Shown here: in pieces, positions 34,368-46,400 of the stretch
How the letters are laid out: each line of letters opens with the position of its first letter
How positions within the stretch are numbered: position 1 is the stretch's first letter
NCBI GenBank assembly: GCA_030704615.1
Contig: CM060732.1
Location: 34,083,053-34,143,052 of the forward strand
Direction: 5' to 3'
Length of the DNA: 60,000 nt
From: Takakia lepidozioides
Lineage: Eukaryota; Streptophyta; Takakiopsida; Takakiales; Takakiaceae
Made by a program: the position numbers and the translations under genes
Notes under the pieces: generated by a model
The model's input: only the letters and a program-made list of their open reading frames with translations
Databases searched by the model: none
Told to the model about the DNA's origin: nothing

Positions 34368-36695
34368 TCACCAGTAATCCCCGCAAGAACAAACTCCATC
34401 TTGGAACTTGTGGAAGCGGTTGGCATCCCGAACAATAACAGCTCGCCCCACAATCTTCGAGATGAACTTGGTTGCAGTGTGGCAGTCACCACACACCCGA
34501 AGGTTCTTGATGACCCGGATGGGCGTGCCAGGGCGTGTGCTGATAAGTCCAAAAGCAATGGCCAGCCTCTCACTGTGATGACAAAGTGCAAATTCCTTTT
34601 GCTCCTCCCCCATATCACGCAATACAAAATGCGTGTCAGGTAAGTACCCAGCCTCCTTCATGTCTACAGATAATCTCTTCAGCTCAGCATGGATTTGCTC
34701 AAGTTGTGGATGCAATTTGTCTTCCACATGGAATGTATGCACCTGTTTGTCCACCTCAATGCAGCAGCGCCCCGGCTCCTTTCTGACACCTCTGTCCTTC
34801 ATCATTTTTCTCACCTTTTCCATATCATCCCACCTTCCAGCAGCAGCATAGATATTAGACAGCAGCACGTACGTTGCTGCATCCTGTGGATCCCACTTTA
34901 GAAGGCATTTTGCTGCACGTTCTGCCATCCCCACATTGCCATGAATTCTGCAGGCACCAAGCAAGGCCCCCCACACAGCAGCACCAGGTTCAATCGGCAT
35001 TCTGTTAATGAGGTCCTCCGCCTCATCCAGTTTCCCTGCCCGGCCAAGGAGGTCCACCATGCAGCCAAAATGCTCAGCTGTAGGAGTGAGGCCATGATCT
35101 CCACTCATAGAATCAAAGTAGTGACGGCCCTCATCTGCGAGGCCCACATGGCTACATGCATAAAGGACACATACAAAGGTAATACTGGTCGGCCTTAAGC
35201 CTTCCTTTTGCATTTGTTCAAACAGATGGAGAGCTTCCCCCCCAAACCCGTGCTGACCATATCCCGCAATCATTGCACTCCAGGAGATGACATTTCGTTG
35301 AGCCATATTGTTGAACACTTGACGTGCATCCTTTAAGCTCCCACATTTGGAATACATGTCAACGAGGGCATTCTCTAAATTTATGTATGATGTAATTCCA
35401 GCTTTGATGATGTCAGCATGGATCTCTTTGCCCTTTTCCAGGGCTGCCAAGCTGGCACATGCATTGAGAACACAAATGAATGTGACGGTGTTCGGCATCA
35501 CTCCTTCCTGCATCATTTGCTCATACATCTCTAAAGCCTCCCTACCATTCCCATGCTGAGCATATCCTGATATCATGGCATTCCAGGAGACCACATTTGG
35601 CTGCAAGCCTTCCTGTTGCATTTGTTGAAATAGTTGGAGGGCCTCGCTATCAAACCCATGCTGTGCATATCCTGTGATCATTGCTGTCCATGACACCACA
35701 TTTCGTTGAGCCATATTGTCAAAGACTTGACGTGCATCTTTTATACTACCACATTTGGCATACATGTCAACAAGGGCAGTCTCCAGAACGATATCTGGTA
35801 CCATTCTGGCTGTGGTGATATCAGAATGGACCTCTCTGCCCATTTCCAGGGCTGCCAGGCTGGCACACGCATTTAGAACGCAAATGAACGTGACCTTATT
35901 GGCTGTCACCCCTTCTTGTATCATCTGCTCATAGATCTCCAAAGCTTCCCTACCACACCGATTCTGAGCATATCCAGCAATCATCATATTCCATGAGACC
36001 ACATTGCGTTCAGACATAGTGTCGAACACTTGACGTGCATCCTTCATGTCCCCACATTTGGTGTACATGGCAGCAAGGGCAGTCTCCAGAATGATATCCG
36101 GTGCAATTCCAGCTTGGACTATGGCACCATGAACCTCTTTGCCCTTTTCCAGGCCTCGTACACTGGCACATGCTTTGAGAGCACAAATGAATGTGACCCT
36201 ATTGGGCGCCAACCCTTCCTGTATCATTTTCTCATAGATCTTGAAAGCCTCTCTACCACACCCATTCTTTGCATATCCTGCTATCATTGTATTCCACACA
36301 GGCATATCTCGTTCAGGCATTTTGTCGAACACTTGGTGTGCATTCACCATGCTCCCGCACTTCACATACATGTTGACAAGGATGTTGAGTAGAAAGTTGT
36401 CCGTCTTGAATCGACTTTGAATAATGTGGGCGTGCACCTGCTTTCCCTCTGCTAGAGCTTTCATCTTGATGCACTCATGCAAGAGACAAACATAAGTATT
36501 GGAGTTTGCCATCATGCTTCCTTGATTCAAAATGTGCAGTGCCTCTTTCAGTTGCCCGATCTGACATAGGGTCCTCACACCTGCACAACTGCCAGAAGTG
36601 TTCTTGTTGACTCCCTCACTTGGCCCTCGTTCAAAAGCAGTGGTCATGGTGGAGGTGTCTGATGCAGACAACTGTGCCTGATTCAACCCTGACAT
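34368..36695 (-). CDS. DYW-class pentatricopeptide repeat protein (organellar RNA editing)
   Basis: A single 775-residue frame, intronless. PLS-class PPR proteins bind organelle transcripts, and the DYW domain is a cytidine deaminase that edits C to U. Tandem PPR units occupy roughly residues 50-560, with repeated cores such as LVDMYAKCGSIKDARQVFD and VVSWTAMITGYAQHG. E/E+ motifs follow (GAAVWGALLGACRIHGNVGM), then a DYW domain with the PG-type start, the zinc/catalytic HSE at about 707-709, CGDC at about 735-738 and the exact terminal GDYW. Several internal units are nearly identical, which suggests recent unit duplication. An N-terminal targeting signal is not obvious. The start follows a conserved GAGTCATGCAG|G context, also seen before the PPR part at 59439, so a spliced upstream exon is possible. 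Confidence 0.5.
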   Translation of the reverse strand: MSGLNQAQLSASDTSTMTTAFERGPSEGVNKNTSGSCAGVRTLCQIGQLKEALHILNQGSMMANSNTYVCLLHECIKMKALAEGKQVHAHIIQSRFKTDNFLLNILVNMYVKCGSMVNAHQVFDKMPERDMPVWNTMIAGYAKNGCGREAFKIYEKMIQEGLAPNRVTFICALKACASVRGLEKGKEVHGAIVQAGIAPDIILETALAAMYTKCGDMKDARQVFDTMSERNVVSWNMMIAGYAQNRCGREALEIYEQMIQEGVTANKVTFICVLNACASLAALEMGREVHSDITTARMVPDIVLETALVDMYAKCGSIKDARQVFDNMAQRNVVSWTAMITGYAQHGFDSEALQLFQQMQQEGLQPNVVSWNAMISGYAQHGNGREALEMYEQMMQEGVMPNTVTFICVLNACASLAALEKGKEIHADIIKAGITSYINLENALVDMYSKCGSLKDARQVFNNMAQRNVISWSAMIAGYGQHGFGGEALHLFEQMQKEGLRPTSITFVCVLYACSHVGLADEGRHYFDSMSGDHGLTPTAEHFGCMVDLLGRAGKLDEAEDLINRMPIEPGAAVWGALLGACRIHGNVGMAERAAKCLLKWDPQDAATYVLLSNIYAAAGRWDDMEKVRKMMKDRGVRKEPGRCCIEVDKQVHTFHVEDKLHPQLEQIHAELKRLSVDMKEAGYLPDTHFVLRDMGEEQKEFALCHHSERLAIAFGLISTRPGTPIRVIKNLRVCGDCHTATKFISKIVGRAVIVRDANRFHKFQDGVCSCGDYW

Positions 36696-37166
36696 CCTGC
36701 ATGACTCAAAACTCCCAGTTACAAGCTTTGACAGTCAAACTGACTGAACATATCTCAAAGCTCCTACAACTTCAAAGACTATATAATCTGAGTAGAAGCA
36801 CCTTGCTACATACTAATTTATGACCACCTTACAGCATAATTTGCAACAATATCAACTTGGACAATAGCTGCAATACAATTACTGTTCTCTTCTTCATCCG
36901 CTCCCGGGAACCACCAATAACAACAGTGTTCACCTTCTCACTGACAAAAAGTCAAAGCATAAAACAAAATTCCCCTGCCCTTCAACCTTTATGCACTCAC
37001 AGAGATCCTCCGCTCCCTTTTATTGTTCAGAAGAGAGTAAGTAGCTAGTCCATTATGAAAAACATGGGACTCTGCTTCTTGGGATCGGAATGGGTGGCTC
37101 CCTGCCTCCCCTCATGAAATTTCTAAAGAGAGTACTTAGCAGAACACCCTATGCTAGATAGAAAAG
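36696..37166. other. Spacer between PPR gene and OSB exon
   Basis: 471 bp with no gene. It may be the PPR promoter and 5' UTR, or an intron if the OSB sequence is part of the same transcription unit. Confidence 0.5.
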
Positions 37167-37388
37167 TCAGAGGTCCATGATGTCTGCATGCGGAAAAGGA
37201 GAGGGTCGGTCATACCGGAAGCGCCCCAACAATACCCCTTCATCGGAGCTCGCAGAGCTCGCAGACTTTCGCCCAGCTGCCTCCCGGTTGTCCAATTGAC
37301 CGTCCACCCACAGTGGTTTTTTGTAGCTCCAAATCCACAGCGCCTCAATTCTATTCTTGTACTTGAAATCTGGTCCTCCACAATTGAT
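37167..37388 (-). CDS. OSB-type PDF-motif C-terminal exon
   Basis: After a clear acceptor (GTGGTTGCAG on the minus strand) the frame reads INCGGPDFKYK, then EALWIWSYKKPLWVDGQL and on to a stop, 74 codons in all. PDFKxK...LW is the second half of the PDF motif of OSB proteins, which bind single-stranded DNA in mitochondria and plastids. I could not find the preceding WWDxR exon or an OB fold within 1 kb upstream, so this is a remnant or the last exon of a gene with large introns. It sits 471 bp upstream of, and co-oriented with, the PPR gene. Confidence 0.5.
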   Translation of the reverse strand: MNCGGPDFKYKNRIEALWIWSYKKPLWVDGQLDNREAAGRKSASSASSDEGVLLGRFRYDRPSPFPHADIMDL

Positions 37389-38237
37389 CTGCAACCACAT
37401 TCCATCCTACCTACAGCTCTTCCTACCTCAACAACAGAAATGAATTCAAACCTGCATAGCTTTATAAAAAGACCCAAGTGGGGTGACCGTACAACTGTCC
37501 CCAAGAGGAAAAAACCAAAGCTCGTAAATGAATAGCTTCTCCCTTGGTGCAAGGAGCTAACAATGACGGCGAATACTTTACAGAGCCCTACAATGGTTGC
37601 TATGCTGAATTAGTAACAACCCCTGAAAACCAGTGTGTGAGGGAGATTGCCCGGCAATTGACTTGGTATTGGTTGCCCAATATCTCAATGCATGCAGTTC
37701 GGTTTGGAAAAATAATGGAGCGGGCGTATGGATCGCACAGATTCAAACGTTTTTGAAGCTTTCAGCCCAGGACGAGAAGCGTTTGCTTCGACGCCACACC
37801 GAGACAGATGCCTGCCTGAAGTAACTGGAAGGAGAAGGCAGGCATGCTTGCCATGGCTGCTCCTTCTCCAAACAGAGTTGTAAGATTTGGAGAATCGATG
37901 TGATCTCTGCAGTCAGTATTTGCTTGACTCTAAGAGATATACTGATCTTTATGAGGATTCCTTAATCTTGATACTAATGCATACTCCTCTCAGCTTGGGC
38001 AAAAGCCATGTGAACGTTATCTCTAACCCAGCTGCACACATCTACTAGTGACTAATAACGCTTCAAACACCATGACACCTTGATGGGAGGTGTGTTGAGC
38101 TGCATGCTTTGTAGTTGCTGCACTTGACAGGCAGCCAAGTGGGTGTGCAAAGGCAAAACCTCAACCTCTTGAAATGAGTGCACTTGATCAACCTTGTTAC
38201 AATTTGAAGATAGACCCACACATACAGGGCTGGGGAA
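37389..38237. other. Intergenic; one unrecognised short ORF
   Basis: A plus-strand frame at 37633-37824 ends TFLKLSAQDEKRLLRRHTETDACLK and looks protein-like in composition, but I do not recognise it. It may be a gene fragment. Nothing else is supported. Confidence 0.5.
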
Positions 38238-41200
38238 TCAAACATGTAATATCACGTCAACGCCAATGTTAAGGACAACAAGAACAAAAAGAGCCACAAT
38301 GGCTACCCAATCTACTGGTTTGATGGACAACTTAGTGAGGAAGTAGACACGGTGCTTTGCGGCATTCCCCTTGTACCCTCGAGCCACCATAGCCTGCACG
38401 GCCCACAATATGCACATACATTAAGGAAACAGAATGGCTTGATTAGAGAATAAAAGATAGAAACAATGGTGACTGAACTTAATGCTTCCATGAGAGATCC
38501 ACCTATGTAAATGTGCATCGAGTGCCAGGAGAGCAGATCTGGCAGTGTATGGCAATCCTCTGCAAAGGCGGTGGTATTGAAAGTGCCCACTTATGCGTAC
38601 AAATTCAATCAGTTGAAAAAGAATGTACTCATAAGACGTTGTTTGACGTAGCCTAATCAGTGAAAAAGAAACCAACAGAAGGACGTCAATTTCTCAGGAA
38701 CACATAACAAAGCAATTTCTGGGGATTCTCCACTTCTATCGGTAGGTTCTTGTTTGTGCTCAACACCTGGGGGCATTATTAAAACTTTGGGAATGAGCAT
38801 AGCAATGTTTATCCCTTGGAGGTTCCTACAATTCTAGGTCTGTCAAAATGGAAGATCTCCACTGCATGTACATCCCTCCCTCAGACAACCTCTCAGCAAA
38901 GATTCCAAAAACCCCCTCTTGCCCTCATCTCCTGCATACTTTCCCTTCCCTGTGCTTCCCCTGAAGGAAGGCAACAGGGCCAGTCAGCACAAAAAATCAG
39001 TGAACAATGTATACTTCATCTCCTAGTGAGAATGCAGGACAAGAGCACGGACAATTGCTGCCTTTTCTTACCTGTGAAATTTGTTCAGCATGATTGAATA
39101 GGTTCTTGAAGAGGCGCCCAAACAGAGTGAAAATAACTGCAACCAGAAAACCAATCATGCATCTACTCCTTCCACACTACCTTCCCAAATAACTTTGAAT
39201 ACAACAACGTGCAGGCAATAAAAAGATATCTACACAAAAGCATGTCGGGAAAATACCAAAGCACAGTTCTCTTGCCCTCTCTGTGAGTTGAAATTCTGCA
39301 AACACACGGACTCAAGACTTCTGTCCCCACGCCACAAATATTAGGCAACAGAAATGACATGAGAGAGTCACTAGGCACTTACCGTCAGCAGATTCTGTGA
39401 GCTGCAGCGACTGCCAATCTACTCCCCTGGATACCACCCCCACAGCTATGTTTCGCACCTGCAAACATGTTACTATGTCGCACATTTCGATCGCATGTTG
39501 AGAAATGTTGAAAGCTGTTACTTGAAGAGACCTACCTAGCAGTTCTCAATTGGCAGAAGTCCCAACACTCTAATGTCAGTCATGGAATCAGCAGGACCCT
39601 CGTCTCTTCTGGTTGCTACATAGAAATAGCCAAAGGTTTTACACTTAGTAGCTCACCAAACCAGGGCTATCTCCAGCAGAGCAACATCTCACTTGCTGAA
39701 GGTTTTTAAGCCATGCTTGAAATCAACGCTTGCACCTGGCTAACCGTTAAAGCCTCCACGAAGTAAGAAAAGCTGTAGAAGGTGGGAGGGTAAAAATGTG
39801 ATAGTACCTCATCAAAGACAAGACCAACAAAGCGAAGGGACAGTAGGAGTGTCAGGATGAGCTCCTCCACAGGGGCACCGAAATGCACAAATGGTCCCAT
39901 ATACCAGCGCAAGGCAGCTGCCATTTGTTCCGGTGTTGTGGTTGTCAAGCAGAGGCTCGCACTTTGCAATACCTGTTGTTCCATTTCATCAAACAGCATA
40001 CAACAGTCAAGAGAACGACATAATTTATCAGCTGTTGCTATATATGTGGAGAATGTTGCCACCAAGCTCTTAATGGAACACTAGACAGACACAGATCATT
40101 TGCTTGCCTGGTTGGACATTATGAACATGACCTAGTTGTACCAAAAATGGAAAATGGCTGTAGCATGTTCATCCAGAAATTCTGTACTTGTTTTGACTAA
40201 CACTGAGGACACCTCAAAGTCAAAAACTGTATTAGATTGCCAGTCACGACCTGTTGTCATATCTTTGATTGTGCAAGGGGAGAAATCAAATTGATGTTAA
40301 CCCAGAGAGTGATAATGTGAAGAAAGGTGCATTAAAGTACACAATTACATCTTAAAGCTATAACTGTGGTGTAATACTGTCAAGGGAAACCTCTTGAAAA
40401 TGAAGGAATCCAGCACTACAAGCTGAATGAAGTTCATCTTCACTCTCCCTCCTGCAGCTTAGCAACAACTTTCGGATACATGATTCTCCTTCTGGGATGA
40501 TGATCCCTTGTGCCACCTCTAAGCGAGAAACTTACGGTGAAGGAAAGGCAGGAGGCTGCAGCAGCCAATGCAATGCCTTTTCTGGTGAGTTGTAGGGGTC
40601 CCAGCTTCATCACCACATAAGCATAGCCTCCCAGTGCTGCTGGTAGCTCTGGTAAGCCCTCGGTCAATGGGGGAGGCGTACGGGACTGAACCATTGGTGG
40701 CACACCATCTGTCCCCAGTGCCAGCATTACAAAAAGGAACCCTGAGAGTACAGCCATACGTCCCAGCTGATCCTGTGAACAATTCACCCCAATTTGAAAT
40801 CCGAAAATTAACCACCTGCAGTGCAACAATATCCTGGAGTGGAAGTCACATTACATTGGCTTATTCACGCTGAACAGAGTTTCAAGAAGATGGGGTGGAG
40901 AACTACAAAACTACCAAACAAGGCGAAATTGACCTGCATACCACAAGCTTCCTATTTTGGTCGCTCATCTATGTGTACTGCTTCAGGGTTTAGGGTTTTG
41001 AGTAAGATGCCCAATTAGTTGGCGGCACCAACCTGCATAAGATATATGCAGGTGGTATGTTTGGATAAAATACCTTTCAGTTGAACATTCGTCAGGACAG
41101 TGGGAGTACCTGCCAGACCCTGCGAGGAAGAGCCCATACAGTGGCCAAAGCCAGTGAAGTAACCAAACCCAATTGAATTACCATGTGTGCACGTGCAGGC

Positions 41201-41937
41201 AAAACCACGAGTGCCAGAAGCCAAGCCTGCATGACACCCCTATCACTGAGAAAAAATCCGCAACACAGAAAGGGAAAAAAAAGGGGACATAACAGAAGAG
41301 CGTTGACATCTTCCTTCGATCAGATCATGGGAACAGCAATCTCTCAACCAAGTCAGAGTTTATAAATCATAGCAAGGGGAGTTTCTGAAAAACTGGAACA
41401 ACCCATACACTTTGTACTGAAATTAATGCTGAAAACCTGAAAGAGCAAGGACTAATACAGTACCTGTTTTACACGAGGATCCAAGGAGTGCAGAGGTGTG
41501 ATGGGTGAAGCAATGTACTGGGCAATGGGCGCTGCAGTTGCCCCTGCCACCATCCTCATCACTCTCTCTCCTACTGGCTGCTGTTGTTTTCGTGCCTTTT
41601 GTAGAAGCCAAGCCCTCACTCTCTCTCCAGGGGCCTCTTTAGCGTCATGCAGATCCTCTTGCTTCGCACAAACCACCTCATGGAGACCCCTTTGAAGCCT
41701 GAAATGACCACACTGACGGAGCAACCTTCTTCTACGTAGCACACCAATGCTCGTTCTGAAATTGATCTGGGCTGACCATGTCGAATCTCTTCTTAAATTT
41801 GTGGCTCCAATCAAGGCTCTGTACTCTGACCCTACTTCCGAACATCCTGGGTATGACCTTTGGTTCAATGAGTATAGTATCGGTGAGGGGGATGCTTTAT
41901 TTACGGGCAGGCATGGCGCCCATGCCATAGCTACCAT
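38238..41937 (-). CDS. ABCI12: ABCI12-like chloroplast CbiQ/EcfT-type membrane protein
   Basis: Seven exons on the minus strand: 41464-41937, 41110-41226, 40536-40772, 39808-39972, 39383-39458, 39072-39136, 38238-38393, in consistent phase, about 429 residues. Plant ABCI12 is a plastid protein related to the transmembrane (T) subunit of energy-coupling-factor transporters such as CbiQ. Its substrate is not firmly known. Diagnostic blocks are AAPIAQYI...LHSLDPRVKQAWLL, DQLGRMAVLSGFLFVMLALG, DGVPPMVQSRTPPP, LGGYAYVVMKLGPLQ and LCLTTTTPEQMAAALRW. Several hydrophobic helices are visible, and ARGYKG near the C-terminus resembles the EcfT coupling motif. The N-terminal ~110 residues are Arg/Ser-rich, consistent with a transit peptide. 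ATG 41937 is the first of the open frame, and an upstream exon cannot be excluded. The gene is divergent from the kinase gene at 43404. Confidence 0.5.
38624..38654 (-). mobile_element. 31-bp LINE (family A) micro-insertion in ABCI12 intron 6
   Basis: The insert is the inverted LINE 3' end (TGTACTCATAAGACGTTG...). AATCAGTTGAAAAAGAA (38607-38623) and AATCAGTGAAAAAGAA (38655-38670) flank it, differing by one base. Confidence 0.5.
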
Positions 41938-43403
41938 TGTAGCCAGGTAGCCGAATTTAAAGATTACAATCGAAATCTTCCGTTCTCCCGAACACGTCCA
42001 TCACCGTCACAGGCACCAAATAGTAGGGGAGAGACACATGAACATAGACGACATTTGATGTAACACCAAGGTGAGAGAACCAATCGTGCTTCACATTTCT
42101 TTGCCCACATGATCCACAGGAAGTCTGCATACAACTAAAGAGCTCCTGCCGCAACCTGGAAATTGGTGTATGGTACCTGTTTGAACGCAGATCAGCTAGC
42201 TAGGTTTCCCTCCACGACACTGAGGATTGACGGGACGCAAGTCATCACACATACGTCTAGAATTTGCAGGGTTTTGGGCAAACCTTTTCACGTATGGATG
42301 GGTTTTCACAACACGGGTGAAGGAATCATAACCACAGTGAGCCTCAGGTCGATCGTGCCCACATCAAGTATTCTATGTTTCTCTTTGTTGATGAAAATTT
42401 GGGGAACTTTTCTATGAGTTGTGTGACAGCTGAAACAAATGGTACGAGTAGTCTCTTGTAGTACGCTCAGAGATGGAATGGAGAAACCACGGATGCACTA
42501 TAGGAAGTCGCTCAATGACGACTGTTATACTTTGGCAACCACCAGGACTACCTACTTAAAATTGGAGGTTTCCAAGCTTAGCTATCAAGCCGGGCGGACC
42601 AGGGAGTTAATGGCAGACTGACCATACGACCATACCCAAATTGCCCCTTTTGAGCAAGGAGTATTTTCAAAAGAACATTAGGGCTGTTGAAACTGTCGAA
42701 ACATGTCCCGCCAAATGGCAGCCTTCTGCACAGTGACAACAGATTGCACTGCGTGTGAGTGGTCCTGGCTGCTGCACCTCTACCAAGGCAAACAAGAATG
42801 GAAAATTAGGGATTGGGTTCAGATTTACCAGGTCGCGAGATCGTCTTATTAGCAGACCAGTTCATCTGCCTAAACGTCTAAACAGCCGAGGACGGACTAA
42901 GTACTAGCTAGAGTTACTAGCTAATGCAAGGCCCACTGATGGCAACGGAATTCTGAGCAAGGTCAGTGTGAGCCCACGTGTAAGCTATTAGAAGATATGC
43001 CACCATGTGTTTTCTCTACTGTTGGTGTCCCTACAATGGAGCAACGGCTCCCATATCCAGTTACATTAGAATGTTTGAGCTAGTAATAAGTTGAGCCCCA
43101 CCAGAGGGAAAGGGACTGTTAATCTTTGTACTCGCCTCAACCTCTGGGATGGAATGGAGCTATCTCTTTAAGTAGTGGTCACAGTGTCCTTTTACATTTA
43201 TGAGATCCAAATTCACAGGGTCCTGGCCGAGGTCTCCGTGTCTCCGTGTCTAGGTCCTTGGGCCTTCCAGCTCCAAACCTCTCTGTGCTGCTCTCTTCTC
43301 TGTCTCTTGGACTTTCATTTGACTGTTCAATTCCAAGTGATAGTTGGTTCTTGGTTATCTTTATTGGGTTGAGTCTTATCTGGCTGTCACTATCTGTCGC
43401 AGG
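41938..43403. other. Divergent intergenic region
   Basis: Separates the ABCI12-like gene (-) from the ABC1 kinase gene (+). It presumably holds both promoters. I saw no clear TATA box to assign and no additional gene. Confidence 0.5.
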
Positions 43404-46400
43404 ATGACAGCGGTCCAAGCTATAGTGGGCAGCTCTGTGCTCTATGACCTCAGTAGACGGTCCGTGGTGGTTACCCATAAACAAAACCAATGGTTGAGAA
43501 ACAATTCACTTCACAGATCTTTCCTTTACAAGAACCCAGCTAAGAAAATTGGTCTCGCAATCTCTTGTAAATTGGCCACTAATGCGGCGCCTGCGGACTC
43601 GTGGGAGAATGCGGCCTCGCAGCCTGACACATTCTCGCAATATTCCGGTTACATTGCTGAAGCTTCCATGGAGGAGGCAGACCAGTTGGATGAGTACAAT
43701 GCTGAGAAAATTGCGTCTGTTTTTAAAAGGCGCCCATTTCTACTGGCCCGTCGCTTGACACAAATTGCTGGGACTCTCGGTCGATGGGCTGCACTTAGGT
43801 ATCTGGATTCAGTGCTCGGTCGATCGGACTCAACGTTTAAGGTACCATTCTTAGTGCAATTAGCTTCAGATGACGTTTCACATTTTCACGCAGGAAAGTG
43901 ACTAGTGCTGTATTGATTGGGATAGTAAATGTTCTCCCGAATGCTTTTCAAGCTGTCTTGGCAGGTTTAGTGGTTCCAGCACTACCTGCCTGCGTTTTCT
44001 CTTCCCCTCAGTCCTCAGCTCAGTATACGACAGCTTAATTTGAGTGGACTGGAGGAGCTTATCTGGACATTATTCGAGGTGCGAGCTCAAAGGCTAAATG
44101 GAATTGGGAACTCGTTCAGTCAAAAAAGGACCACGGTTATGACAACCCAACTCTCTTAGTCATTTACTATGCAAAGCTCCTTGCACTTTCTGTCATGGAG
44201 CTGAAGTCTTTTCTTCAAGCTCTTTCCAAAGGGATACCATAGCCACAACGTTCTGGCTATGGAAGTCTAATCACTGCATGCCATAGGCCCTATGGGCCTT
44301 TTGTGGACGGATCTTCTAATCCTCTCACTATGAGAGAAGGTCATTCCCCACAGAAGGTAATGACACGAATAGATCATGCGGGGTATATAACTACTGTGTG
44401 CCTTGACATTATCTGTTGCTCAGGACAAGTGACATCAAACTCCCGTGGTTGCCGGTTGAAGGAACCCAGGCTTTGATTTTGTTGAAATGCTACTGAGACT
44501 AGAAGTTTCTCCTCAGTTTCGTACTAACTCGTGGTGCCCATTACTTACTAATGTTTAACGCAAACTGATTCTCTCATAGGTCTTTAGGCTGATTTTGAAT
44601 CCTGCCCTGCCTCCTAAAGTAGACGAAGTCCTCCCTACCTTATGCATGGTAGACTAGCATCTAGAATACCATGGCTTTGTACTCAATCTATCTAATACAG
44701 GTTATGGCAGGCACATAGTGGGATTCTGGCCTCTTGTAGCCTCTTAAGAACTATTTTCGTAGTTGTTCTGATAATGAAGAAGTACAATACTCTCAATGAG
44801 GAGAATCTGGAGCTTTACCATGCCTTCAGGAAGTCTTGAAAGAAATGTTAATAAATTCCTACTCAGTTGATGGGATTCTTTCTAATTTCCAAATATGGAT
44901 GGTTGGTGGTACACAGAAACGGGCGGCGCAGTTACGGGCAGCCCTTGTACAGCTTGGCCCTGTATGTACAATCCTTGAATCACAGTTTTCTTCAATGGAG
45001 TTTTAATCTTTCTGTTCCTGCATCGAAAAGCAAATTCATACTCGAGGAGTCTTAGGCATTGTGACATGGGAGCCAGGGGAAAAGTTGTGACGTGAATCAG
45101 GGACGCCCTTGTCAAACAACTCTGATCTGTCTGTCTCTCACCTCCCATTCTTGCCTGTCCACTCCTTCTCCCATCTTTGGCAAAGGCCTTCAAGTTTGAT
45201 GCTTGGGAATTTATCTGCATGAGGTCCTTCATCCCCAGGTGATAAATGTAGTCTTGTTCTGCCCCTGAATTGGGTCCAGTCATGTAATCGTGAAGTATTC
45301 ATGCCTCAGTATACGTTCCTGGACACATCTCATGGAAAGGTAGAGGACAATGTATGTGAGACCCTTTTTGTTGTTCATGTGGTGCAGGCCTTTGTAAAGA
45401 TCGCACAAGCAGTCTCTTCTCGCCCAGTAAGTTATTTGGATTGTGTTCCTTGTCGAGCAAGAGAAGAAGACAAATATAGAGAATAGAAATAAGAAAGGAT
45501 CTTTATAACATCCATGGGAAGCTCAAAGAGCTTATGGGACAAAGAGAAAGAGAACAGAAAGTTGGTGGCCCCAAGCTGTACTCATAAGACATTTGACATT
45601 GCCTGTGGTTGCCCCAAGAAAGGAAAGAAAGAAAGGGGTTTCGTAGCATCTACAAGAGACAGGGAGAGAGACAGAGAGGGAAATTCTCACCAACTGTCCT
45701 CACCTCACTAGTGCTATACAGTCTTACAGACTTAGTCCCTGCAGCGATGAACTCTCTGTAGCTGCTCATGAGGTTCAGACGTTCAGACCGACCAGCGTAT
45801 GAAACACAGATTACTAGAATGTTGATCCTGCTTGCCTGTGTATCTATCAACCTCAACACAAACATGATGTGTGGGGCTGTTATTGCACTGCCTGTCAATT
45901 TAGGAACCAGAGAGAAGAAGAAATTTATTATGTGCACTTGAAGTTTTCTGAAGGTTCTACAGGACCATCGAGTATTTCAAACTAGAGTCTCGCATCAAAA
46001 ACCCAATGTTGAAAAGTCAGCACGAAGAGAACAAGAAAGAAATAACAAGTTGTCATTTTCAGAGGAGGCCAGCTATGGGACCAAAGGAGTATCAAATTTG
46101 ATCTCCAAAACTGACTTAAAGCAGACCAGAAATAAGACCTTTCACAAGGATGAGTAGTCTCTAATTTCCCATCATAGTATACTGGAGGAGAAAACAAAAA
46201 CTGTTCTGTTCCACCTTATCTAAACCTATTTTGATGGACTATGCTACTCATCTGCCTATCTTGATCCGTGATCGACCTCTGAAGCTGTGTAGGATGTGAA
46301 GAAAGTAGCATCATAAGGCTTCCATGTATGAAAGTTCTTTTGAAGAACTACAGCTTTGGGGTCAGCTGGCATCCTCTGTATCTTTCTGCTTGAAAGACCA

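Noticed and set aside
44000-44110. Possible kinase exon at GTGCGAGCTCAAAGG
   Set aside because: It resembles the expected VRAxxLR segment only over a few residues. The exon at 44917-44961 (KRAAQLRAALVQLGP) fits phase and family much better.
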